From Bog-473 sp963730395 (lineage in GTDB: Bacteria > Actinomycetota > Acidimicrobiia > Acidimicrobiales > RAAP-2), in contig CAVSSK010000023.1 in assembly GCA_963730395.1 (NCBI GenBank), positions 1 to 64,000 of the forward strand: 64,000 nt of DNA. Direction: 5' to 3'. Made by a program: the position numbers and the translations under genes. Below, piece by piece: positions 55,982-64,000 of this stretch (positions are counted from its first letter, which is position 1; every line of letters starts with the position of its first letter). Under the pieces are notes generated by a model. The model was not told the DNA's origin. It was given only the letters and a program-made list of their open reading frames with translations, and did not search any database.

Positions 55982-57102
55982 ATGACAGACGGAAGTGTCA
56001 ACGTGACTCGAATCCCGAACGAACGAATCACTCCCTGGCTCCGATCTTCTGGGAGCCGGCGGGGATCCGACCTGCTGCTGGTCAGTGGCTCGCCGCCGCG
56101 GGTGAGGTTCGACGGCATGCTGCAGTGCGTCGAGGGGGCACCGGCGTTGTCGGGGGCCGAGATCGACGAGATCGTCCGCGAGCATGTTGACGCCGGAACA
56201 GAAGGACGTCCTCGAAGAGCATCAGGACGTCGACTTCTCCCTCACCTGGCTCGACCGGGCTCGACTTCGTGGCAGCGCGTTCAGTCAACAGGGGAGATGG
56301 CACTTGCCCTTCGGATGATCCCCTCGGATATCCCGAGGTTTGACGAGCTTGGGTTTGCCGCCGGTCGCCGAATGGATGGCCAGGCTCCCCCGTGGCCTCG
56401 TACTGATGACAGGCCCGACCGGGTCTGGGAAAATCTACGACACTGGCATCCATCATCGCTCGCATCAACGAGACACGCTCGCTGCACATCCTCACCATTG
56501 AGGATCCTGTCGAGTACGTACACCCCCACGGCCTGTCCGCCGTGACACAGCGTGAGGTCGGCGTCGACAGTCCATCCTTCGAGAGGGCACTGCGCTCAGC
56601 TCTCCGTGAGGACCCAGATGTCCTGCTGGTCGGTGAGATGCGCGACCTCGAGTCCATTCAGCTCGCCCTCACACTGGCCGAGACAGGGCACCTCGTCTTC
56701 TCGACCCTGCACACCAACGACGCTGCCCAGGCGATCGACCGCATCATCGACGTGTTCCCGGCCTACCGGCAGGAGCAGATCAGGGTCCAGCTGGCCGCCT
56801 GCCTCGGCGCCGTCGTGGCCCAGCGGCTCGTGCCGAAGATCGGGGGCGGCATGGTCGCCTCCTTCGAGATTCTCGTGGCGAACAACCCGGTCCGGAACCT
56901 CATCCGAGAGGGCAAGACCAACCAGCTCCTGAACGTGATCACGACCAACGCGCAAGAAGGCATGTGCACGATGGAGTCCAGTCTGGTCGACCTCATCCAA
57001 GCTGAGGTGGTCACCTACGAGGATGCCTTGGCCGTCTCCGCGCACCCCAAGGAGCTCGATCGTCTGTTGAGCCACCGAGGTGCCATGCTCTCGACGGCGT
57101 GA
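55982..57102 (+). CDS. pilT: Type IV pilus retraction ATPase PilT (frameshifted)
   Basis: The ATPase is about 370 residues when joined. N-terminal GSDLLLVSGSPPRVRFDG is the PilT PAS-like domain. MALALRMIPSDIPRFDELG precedes the Walker A region (GPTGSGK split by a shift near 56430). Then come SLHILTIEDPVEYVHPHG, Walker B DPDVLLVGEMRDLESI, the PilT hallmark AETGHLVFSTLHTNDAAQAI, and FEILVANNPVRNLIREGK. Shifts are near 56185, 56260, 56370 and 56430; everything after 56542 is in one frame. PilT depolymerises pili, so the pilus should be retractable. Confidence 0.88.
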
Positions 57103-57820
57103 GCGCGGATCAACCGACTCGCCGGGGGCCGAATCTTCCCTATTCAGCTCGTGGCCGGGGTCACGCCATGCCGGGGCGGTTGGCTCGTCGCCTCCGCGAA
57201 GCTCCAGGGCACGGTCTTCGCTCCCGAGGATCCAGTCCGAGTGGATGCGTTCATCGAGGTGGTCGACATGCGGCCGGCCTACTCGACCATCGCCCTGAAC
57301 GCTCCATCGGGGGTTCGAACCAAGCGTCGTGGAGGTCGAACGTGTGACCGTGAGGCTCGTGCGCTCCTTGGCCGACGGGGAGCGTCCATCAAGAGCGCTC
57401 CGGTGCAGATCGACACCGGCCGTGAGATCGACCTCTTGCCCGATCATCTCGATGCCATTAGCCGCACACTTCTCCCCCGCTACCAGGAAGTGGCGGCTGA
57501 GATGGCACCATTCCGTCAGCGAACCATCTTCGAAGTGCACTCGGACCTCAGCTTCTACCAGCTGAATGGGGACGTTCCGCTGCAATGGTCAAAGCATTCG
57601 GAGAAGGGCATGCAGGAGCGAAGGGCCCTGTTGGAGGAGAAGGTCCCGGGCGTGGAAAGGATCCTCGACGCCGAGGTTCCGGGAGCCAGCCCCTCGCACC
57701 TCCTCGATGCCGCGGCCTTCCTTTGGACAGCGCGACGGATCTTCGCCCATGCCGGCATCCGGATCCCGAGCCGACCCGGAATGGGACGAGCAGGGACTCA
57801 GGATGGAGATGTTTCGCTGA
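57099..57820 (+). CDS. DUF429 family protein (frameshifted)
   Basis: The protein is about 240 residues when joined. VAGVTPCRGGWLVASAKLQG resembles the DUF429 opening (GVDGCRGGW). RTCDREARALLGRRGASIKS, FRQRTIFEVHSDLSFYQLNG and LLDAAAFLWTARRIFAHAG follow, matching the family's RNase H-like fold. A GTG overlaps the pilT stop, implying coupling. Shifts near 57145, 57315 and 57785 break the frame. The function of DUF429 proteins is unknown. Its place between pilT and the prepilin peptidase may be fortuitous. Confidence 0.75.
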
Positions 57821-57861
57821 TCCCGCGGAAGACGGGTTTGCGGATGCGACCGCGACTCTTC

Positions 57862-58643
57862 TCAGAACGTGTGGTGGGTGAACGGACGCAGGAGCTCGGG
57901 TCCGGCGAATACGGCCACAGCGCAGCCCAGCGCGAGGAACACGCCGTACGGGATCCGATCACTTCGATTCATGCGCTTCGTCGCGATCAACGCGAGCCCG
58001 ATGACCGCGCCGATCACGTTGGCTGCGAAGAACCCCAGCAACACGTAGCCGACCCCCAGCCACCCGAGCGCAAGATCCCAGGCACCAGAGCAGCCGAACA
58101 TCGCCGAACCCAGTAGCCGGGGACTGATGAGGTTCAGTGCGAAGAAGACGACGAACCACCCGACAGCGCAGAGCGATCGCGACACGTAGTGGTGCCAATC
58201 GCCGGTGGCGGCCGCGGCCATCAGCAGGAGAGCCGCGACCAGAGCCGTCAACGGGTACACGATCTTCTTCGGGAGCAGCATGCGCTCGATGTCGATGCAG
58301 GAGAGCGCGAGGAGCCCGGCGAAGAGTGCGAGGTAGGCCGGAAGGTCCCATTGATATCCGAATCGGGCCGCGGTGCCGGCGAAGAGTGCGGCGCACAGGC
58401 AACTCGACCAGCGGATACCGAGCCGAGATCGGCGCCTGGCAATCGCGGCATCGCCCACGCAGGAGGAGCCAGGAGACGACCGGGATGTTGTCCCGCTCGC
58501 GAATCGGGCGAGCCACAGGACGGGCAGGCCGAGCGTGGGGACACGATGGACTCGCCTCGAGGCACCCGGTAGATCACGACGTTGAGAAACGATCCGACCG
58601 CGAGACCGAGCAGGGTACACAGCCCAATCAGCAATCCAAGCAT
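57862..58643 (-). CDS. pilD: Prepilin peptidase PilD/GspO (frameshifted)
   Basis: The protein is about 258 residues when joined, with 7-8 membrane segments. GLAVGSFLNVVIYRVPRGES is the N-terminal signature; the zinc-type cysteines are CPSCGS and CRDCQ. The first catalytic Asp lies in LSCIDIERMLLPKKIVYPLT. The second (GDV-like) region near 58080 is disturbed by a shift; further shifts are near 58415 and 58500. It should cleave and N-methylate the prepilins encoded to the left. It is convergent with the pilT-DUF429 unit. Confidence 0.85.
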
Positions 58644-58840
58644 GGCAGGGAGGAAATTAGGAGCCGCACGCCTGAATCATCACGACCCAACGCTAGTGGG
58701 TCCCTCCGTGCATCCGTGGGATCGCAACGGAGGTCCTCGGTTCCGTCCATTGGTCTTGCCATAATCCTGTCCGTGGCACCAAGGCCGACCGCCCGCCGAT
58801 CCGGGTCCTGTCACGGATCAATCTTCGTGATCGGGTAGGA

Positions 58841-60390
58841 ATGGACGACCTGTCCCAGAGCGAGTCGGTAGTCCGGCCTTCCCCGTGGGCATCGCTCGAC
58901 CAACCGTTGCCCGGATGGGCATGTGTTCTGGGCTGGTGCGTCGCCACCGGGGTCTTCGTTCTCCTCGTTCTCGTCCTCGGCGGTGCGAGCACAGTCGACT
59001 CGGTGGAGTCCATGTACTCGACGTGGGCCATCGCTCACGGTCATCTCGCGTGTGCCTTTCCGGCGAGTGCCGTGTACTCCTACACCGCGCCCGGCTATCC
59101 ACTTGTGTCCGGCGCGATCGCCGCCTTGACCGGGGTCGGATCGAGCGTCCCGTTCCCCTCCACGACCGCGCTCGGCCCACATTGTGCGACGGCTCTTCCG
59201 GCCATGTCCGAGTGGTCCATCAAGAGCGGGGCGCTGCCGGCGACGGTCGACATCGGCTACGTCGGGTGGCTCTTCTTGATGGCCGGCGCCGTAGCGTTCC
59301 TCCGCGCGGCGGGTCGCGGCCGTTGTCGCTGGGAACCTCTCACGCTGATCGTCCTGGCGTGTCTTCCGCCCGTCTGGGGAGCCATTGAGACCGTGTTCCA
59401 CCCTCAGGATCTCGTGGCGATGGGCCTGGCGCTCGGTGGCCTCGCCTGCGTGCTCCGCCGCTGGTGGGCGTGGGCCGGCGTCCTGCTTGCCCTGGCGGTG
59501 CTGTCGCATCAGTTCGCCCTGCTCGTGGCTGCCCCGATCTTCGTCCTTGCCCCGCGCGACCGTCGACTTCGGTTCTCAGTGGCTGCCCTGGGAACCGCCG
59601 CCGTCATCGCACTGCCGCTGATCGCCTTCGGGTCCGGAAAAGTGCTGCGCACCCTCACCTACGGTTCTGGTGACTCCTCCATCACCGGCGGCACCCTGGT
59701 GACTGAGCTCCGCCTGCACGGCTGGGTCCTCGCCGGAACGTCACGTGTCCTTCCCATCGTTCTGTCCATGGTGCTCGCCTGGTGGCTGGTGAGGCGGCTC
59801 GGTGCAGCGTCAGTCCGCTCCCCCCTCCCCCTTGCCTCGCTGGTCGCACTGTCGCTCAGCCTCCGGCTTGTCTTCGAGGAGAACCTGCGCGACAGCTACT
59901 ACTTCATGGCTCTCGCCGTCGCGCTGCTCCTTCTCGACGTGGTGTGCGGCCGGATTCGCGGCCCCGTCGTGGCTTGGCTCGCAATCGTCACCCTTGCCCA
60001 CGACGTCTGGCCTCTCAATATGTTCGGCTCTGTGAGCTGGGGTTTTGGGGCCACGGAACACCTGCCCCAGGTACTGATAGTGCTCGGGATCGTCATCGTC
60101 CTCGTCGATGTCGCGCGGGGCGCGGGTGCACTGGTACCGCGTCGCGTCGCTCCTGATCACCGTGGCCGCGTTCGCCACGTGGCCCTTCACCGACGAACCC
60201 TTTCGGACGCCGCTTCCCAAGTGGTTCTGGCAGCTTGTGCTCGTCTCAATCGGCATGTGGTTGGCAGCAGGACCGCTGGTCCGCTTCACGCGCGAGAGCC
60301 AGGCGCACCTGGCCCGAGATGCCACACCGCCACACGGTGTGATCGGCTCGGTGGATATACCGCACGACGGTCACGTCGGTGCCGGAGTGA
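58841..60390 (+). CDS. Polytopic membrane protein, GT-C-like, copy 1 (frameshifted)
   Basis: The protein has about 515 residues and ten or more hydrophobic segments. It resembles copy 2 throughout: GWACVLGWCVATGVFVLLVL, SMYSTWAIAHGHLACAFP, the motif FHPQDLVAMGLALGGLACVL and LSLSLRLVFEENLRDSYYFM. The early extracytoplasmic loop after SxYSTWAxAHG recalls GT-C glycosyltransferases of the GT87/DUF2029 type, but no catalytic motif can be fixed. A shift near 60115 moves the last segments (WQLVLVSIGMWLAAGPLVRF) into the frame of the next gene. The end given is approximate. Confidence 0.65.
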
Positions 60391-60398
60391 ATGCGCCA

Positions 60399-62006
60399 AT
60401 GGTCGTTCCCGTCGAATCGATAGGGCAGCCGACCCCGTCTTCCGCAGACGTCGCCCTCGGCCATGGGCACGGCCAAGGCTCACGGACATGGTCGAGCTCC
60501 CTCGTCCAGGACGTCGATGCTGCCTCGGCGGAGCCGTCGTGGTTCTCCCGACCACTCTCTGGGTGGTGGTGCGCTCTCGGATGGTGCCTCGCGACGGGGG
60601 CCTTCATCGGCCTGGTCGTCCTCTTCGGCGGGATATTCGCCGGTGATTCCTTTGAGTCCATCTACTCGACCTGGGCTGTCGCTCATGGGCACGTGTCGTG
60701 CATGTACCCGCCGCACCCGAAGGCGATCACGACCTATGCCGCACCCCTCTATCCCCTGCTCTCAGCGGGGGTCGCGGCCATCACGCAGATAGGTCATGGG
60801 ACCGCATTCCCCTCCGCGGCGGCGTTGGGGGGCCACTGTCAAGCTGCCGTGCACGCCATGACCAAGTGGTCGCTCATAGCAGGGGTGAAGGATGCCACCC
60901 TCCGGCTGGGGTTCTTGAGCTGGCTCTACTTGCTGGTCGGCTTGATCTGGTTGCTCCGTGCGTCGGGTCGAGGCCGGTGCGGCTGGGAGCCCACAACTGC
61001 GATCCTCGTGGCGTGTCTCCCGCCGGTGTGGTGGTGCATCGAGTTCTTCTTCCATCCCCAGGACCTCGTCGCCATGGGATTCGCGCTCGCAGCGATGGCC
61101 TGCGCCCTGCGCAGCCAATGGGTCGCAGCGGGCATCCTCGTCGCGCTCGCCGTGCTCACCCAGCAATTCGCCCTGTTGGTCGCGCTCCCCCTCTTGATCG
61201 TCGCCCCTGTCGGCGCGCGGGCCCGATTCGTCGGAGCCGCGTCGGCCACCGGCGTGCTCGTCGTCGGTCCGCTCCTTGCTCTGACATCGGGTTCTGCCGC
61301 ACGCTTTATCTTCCTGGGCTCGGGGGACGCAGTGGGGCGTGGCGGCACGCTGCTGTGGGAGCTCCAGCTGAACGGGGCACCTCTGGTCGTGCTCTCCCGC
61401 ATCGTGCCCCTAGCGCTCTCGCTCGTGTTGGCAAGGTTCGTGGCCAAGCGACTCGGTCGAGCGGCGCTCCAGCCGACGGCGCTGATCGCGCTGGTGGCCC
61501 TCTCGCTGAGCCTGCGCCTCGTCTTCGAGGAGAACATGTTCGGGTATTACTACATGGCCGTCGCCGTGTGCCTCGTCCTGCTCGATGTCCTGCAGGGTCG
61601 CATCCGCGAGTCGCTGATCGCGTGGTTGGCCATGGTCACGATTGCCTACAGCGAGGGAGGCTTGGGGTTCATCATGTGGTGGCGCCAATGGTGGGGCGTG
61701 GATGCCAGCCATTGGTTTCCGGCCGTCGTGATGATGATTGCGCTCCTGCTCGTCGTTCGCCGGGTGGTGCAGCACCGGATCGGATGGGATCTCCTCATGT
61801 GGGCCGCTCTGGTAGTCGGCGCCCTGATCCTGTGGCCGGTATTGAGCAATCCCCTGCGCCACCAGCCCGTCACCTGGCTCTGGCAGGCGATACTCGTTGG
61901 CATTGGCATCGTCTTGGCCGGAGGACCGCTCCGTGACCTCCTACGGCAGCACGCCGAGCAGCCACCCCTCGAGACGGCAGAGCGGACGCCATCGCTCCAG
62001 CACTGA
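60399..62006 (+). CDS. Polytopic membrane protein, GT-C-like, copy 2
   Basis: The 535-residue protein is a close paralogue of the preceding one, aligning from GWWCALGWCLATGAFIGLVV through SIYSTWAVAHGHVSCMYPP, FHPQDLVAMGFALAAMACAL and LSLRLVFEENMFGYYYMA. It ends with a charged tail. ATG 60399 has GGAG upstream, but the same frame is open back through the C-terminal part of copy 1, so a tandem fusion cannot be excluded. It is intact. Role unknown; surface glycan or pilin glycosylation is a guess from location only. Confidence 0.68.
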   Translation: MVVPVESIGQPTPSSADVALGHGHGQGSRTWSSSLVQDVDAASAEPSWFSRPLSGWWCALGWCLATGAFIGLVVLFGGIFAGDSFESIYSTWAVAHGHVSCMYPPHPKAITTYAAPLYPLLSAGVAAITQIGHGTAFPSAAALGGHCQAAVHAMTKWSLIAGVKDATLRLGFLSWLYLLVGLIWLLRASGRGRCGWEPTTAILVACLPPVWWCIEFFFHPQDLVAMGFALAAMACALRSQWVAAGILVALAVLTQQFALLVALPLLIVAPVGARARFVGAASATGVLVVGPLLALTSGSAARFIFLGSGDAVGRGGTLLWELQLNGAPLVVLSRIVPLALSLVLARFVAKRLGRAALQPTALIALVALSLSLRLVFEENMFGYYYMAVAVCLVLLDVLQGRIRESLIAWLAMVTIAYSEGGLGFIMWWRQWWGVDASHWFPAVVMMIALLLVVRRVVQHRIGWDLLMWAALVVGALILWPVLSNPLRHQPVTWLWQAILVGIGIVLAGGPLRDLLRQHAEQPPLETAERTPSLQH

Positions 62007-62195
62007 CCATCCAGGCTGCAGACGCAGGGCACCGGAAAAAGCCCCCGGGCACAAGCCGGCACAACGGACCGACAATTTCCCCCGCGTGGGTCTTTTCGCT
62101 CATTCCCATTCGCCATGTGTCGACTTACCATTTGATCAGGGGAAAGGCACTAGCTCCAAAAGGCGCGGCGCCTGAACGAGGGGGGTGTGCGGGAA

Positions 62196-62429
62196 ATGAA
62201 GCTCGCGGAGATGTTTTCCGACCAGGACACGCGGACCTTCGAGGAGCGGCGCGCCGAGGTCGTGGCCATCGTGAGCTCGGCGGCCGACTTCGCGGGTGCC
62301 GACTACGGGCTGCGCGCCATGTTCCAGCACATGTGCGATGCCCCCGACGAGAAGGAATTCGAAGAGGCCTTCGACACGCTGGCGGCCTCCCTCAGCGAGA
62401 ACACCACGCGTTACCTGCAGTCCGCCTGA
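62196..62429 (+). CDS. Small helical hypothetical protein
   Basis: The 77-residue acidic, helical protein includes MKLAEMFSDQDTRTFEERRA, YGLRAMFQHMCDAPDEKEFE and DTLAASLSENTTRYLQSA. ATG 62196 has a GGGGGG run nine bases upstream; GTG 62187 is an in-frame alternative. The upstream 190 bases contain an AGGCGC/GCGCCT self-complementary stretch. No family is recognised. Confidence 0.6.
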   Translation: MKLAEMFSDQDTRTFEERRAEVVAIVSSAADFAGADYGLRAMFQHMCDAPDEKEFEEAFDTLAASLSENTTRYLQSA

Positions 62430-62555
62430 CCCCGGCTCGCGTCCTTCTTCGGCCTCGGCAGCGCCGGGCACCTCCCCACCGGTCCCAGACCGACCTGCTC
62501 CAGGGGCCGGCCTCCTCCTCAGGTGACGCCGATCACCTGGAAACCACGAGTGATA

Positions 62556-63539
62556 TCAGTCGCCGTACCCGTCGATGTGTGTCGAGTGCCATGCCCACGC
62601 CGACGCCAGGATCTCGTCAAGGCCGCGCTGGGCCGTCCACCCCAGGACCTGCTTCGAAACGCGTGGTATCGGCGTAAAGCGCCACGGGGTCTCCGGGTCG
62701 GCGGGCGACCAGCTCGTGGGGCACCGGTCGCCCGATGACCCGCTCGGCCGCCCCGAGCACCTCGAGCACCGACGAGCCCACTCCCGTGCCCAGGTTCAAC
62801 ACGGTTGTCTCTCCCCCGCCCTCGAGATACTCCAGCGCCCTCACGTGCGCGTCGGCCAGGTCGAGGACGTGCACGTAGTCGCGGATCGCCGTCCCGTCCG
62901 GTGTCGGGTAGTCGGTGCCGAAGACCTCGAGCGGCCCTCGCCGTCCGAATGCCGACTTCATGAGCAGCGGGATCAGGTTGATCGTGACGGTCCAGTCCTC
63001 CCCGATCGACCCGTCGGGCCACGCGCCGGCGGCGTTGAAGTAGCGCAGGCTCACCGAGCGCAGTCCCAGGCAGCGGTCGTACCAGCCCAGGACCCGCTCG
63101 GTCATGGCCTTGCTCTCCCCGTAGGGGCTCTCGGGATGGATGGGGGCGTCCTCCCCCACCGGCACCCGCTCGGGCGTCCCGTAGACGGCGCAGGTCGAGG
63201 AGAAGACGATCCGCCCGACCCCGACCCGCTGCAGCGTCTCGATCAGCGAGGCACTGCCGGCCACGTTGTTACCGAAGTAGCGCTGCGGCTTGAACATCGA
63301 CTCGCCGGGTGACTTGTAGGCCGCAAAGTGGACCACGGCGTCTATGCCGTAGCGCTCGACCGCATCGGCCACCGCCTTCGGGTCGCCGACGTCGCCTATC
63401 ACGAACGGGACGTCACCGACGGCGGCCCGGTGCCCGAACTCCATCGAGTCGAACGCCACCACGTCCCGCCCGCGCTCGGCAGGAGGCGCACCGTGTGGGA
63501 GCCGATGTAGCCGGCGCCGCCGGTCACGAGGATTGTCAT
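62556..63539 (-). CDS. galE: UDP-glucose 4-epimerase (frameshifted)
   Basis: The epimerase is about 327 residues. The N-terminus ILVTGGAGYIGSHTV is the NAD-binding motif. VVHFAAYKSPGESM, FSSTCAVYGTPERVPVGEDA with the catalytic Ser/Thr, and PESPYGESKAMTE with YxxxK follow. LRYFNAAGAWPDGSIGEDW and GTAIRDYVHVLDLADAHVRA are typical GalE. Shifts near 63480 and 62660 separate the first ~20 and last ~35 residues (VLGWTAQRGLDEILASAWAW). It interconverts UDP-glucose and UDP-galactose for surface glycans. Confidence 0.9.
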
Positions 63540-63649
63540 CCGGTAAGTCTGCCCGATTGCCGCCCTGCTGCCGGGACCCTGTCGACCTGCACGATCCTGC
63601 GCGGCTTCGGCAACGGCCCGGTCGAACTGGAGGACCGATCGGTGTACTC

Positions 63650-63720
63650 CATGGCGCTCGTTCTACGAGTACCTGCGCTCCGAGCACACAACACCACCCT
63701 CGGGATGAATGTCCCCGGTG
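63650..63720 (+). repeat. Truncated partial duplicate of the integrase
   Basis: GCGCTCGTTCTACGAGTACC and CTGCGCTCCGAG near 63655-63684, then CCACCCTCGGGATGAATGTC at 63694-63713, repeat 63888-63960 (GCGCTCGTTCTGCGAGTACC, CTGCGCTCCGAG, CCACCCTCGGGATGAAGGTC). The left copy lacks about 12 bases between the blocks and is out of frame. The direct repeats are about 235 bases apart. Confidence 0.75.
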
Positions 63721-64000
63721 TCCAGACGACATACACGAGCCACCTCGGGACGTTCCGCCGCCATCGGGCCGACCAGTATCCCGACCTGACCCTGCTCGCC
63801 GTGCAGGCCGTCCACGTGAAGGCGTACATGTTGGCGCTGGCCGCCCGGGACATCGCCCCCGCCATCCGCTCCTCGGCTCTTTTCGCGCTGCGCTCGTTCT
63901 GCGAGTACCTGCGCTCCGAGGAGCTCGTACCGCTGAACCCCACCCTCGGGATGAAGGTCCCCGGTGCCCGCAAGCTGCGCACCGAGATCTACACCGACGC
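63705..64000 (+). CDS. Tyrosine recombinase/phage integrase, N-terminal part (runs off window)
   Basis: The frame from ATG 63705 stays open to the window edge: TYTSHLGTFRRHRADQYPDL, LLAVQAVHVKAYMLALAARD, LFALRSFCEYLRSEELVPLN and PTLGMKVPGARK. This is the SAM-like core-binding domain that precedes the catalytic domain of XerC/D-type recombinases. The catalytic part lies outside. The true start is uncertain because the sequence just upstream is a damaged partial duplicate of the same gene. Confidence 0.7.
   Translation, partial: MNVPGVQTTYTSHLGTFRRHRADQYPDLTLLAVQAVHVKAYMLALAARDIAPAIRSSALFALRSFCEYLRSEELVPLNPTLGMKVPGARKLRTEIYTD

Overview
The window is high-GC DNA with tightly packed genes, frequent GTG starts and 4-8 base start/stop overlaps. 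An Lsr2-type nucleoid protein, a LAL-type LuxR regulator, a NarL-type two-component pair and a DUF2510 membrane protein point to Actinomycetota. Acidimicrobiia is possible, but no rRNA or other marker here proves it. No rRNA, tRNA, CRISPR array or insertion sequence was found.

Layout: (1) 0.2-8.7 kb: a five-gene minus-strand cluster (MBL-fold hydrolase, isochorismatase-like hydrolase, 14-TM efflux pump, thioredoxin-reductase-like flavoprotein, LUD protein), with a large AAA-ATPase/LuxR regulator pointing away from it. (2) 8.9-12.2 kb: an SDR, a broken DUF3237-like gene, hypotheticals and a lipoprotein esterase. (3) 12.3-16.0 kb: an OpuC/ProU-type osmoprotectant ABC importer. (4) 16.0-21.8 kb: an oxidoreductase pair, two paralogous secreted proteins, and a histidine kinase/response regulator pair. 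(5) 21.8-25.8 kb: an arsenic island (arsM, a TauD-like dioxygenase and arsR one way; arsI/cadI, an aquaporin and arsC the other) around an ArsR-like operator. (6) 25.8-36.3 kb: mainly single metabolic enzymes. (7) 36.5-40.9 kb: an HtrA-like protease, a broken DUF2510 membrane protein, Lsr2 and small genes. (8) 41.4-58.6 kb: a type IV pilus locus. (9) 58.8-64 kb: two tandem polytopic membrane proteins, galE, and a tyrosine-recombinase fragment with a partial duplicate at the window end.

The pilus locus is the most distinctive part. A class III-type prepilin is followed by a prepilin fused to about 2,300 residues of immunoglobulin-like repeats (including at least twelve copies of an ~87-residue unit) and a PilX-like protein with TIG domains. 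Then come PilB, PilC, PilA, PilT, a DUF429 protein and the prepilin peptidase. This looks like a retractable pilus carrying a giant adhesin subunit. Two intergenic sequences, one before the adhesin genes and one before pilB, share conserved blocks around a GC hairpin and may be a common leader RNA.

Many genes are interrupted by single-base frameshifts, densest at 41-58.7 kb, while the protein sequence and catalytic motifs stay intact on both sides. Several are corrected to a continuous family reading by removing or adding one base. I therefore treat most as sequencing or assembly errors and annotate the genes as whole units, flagging each shift.
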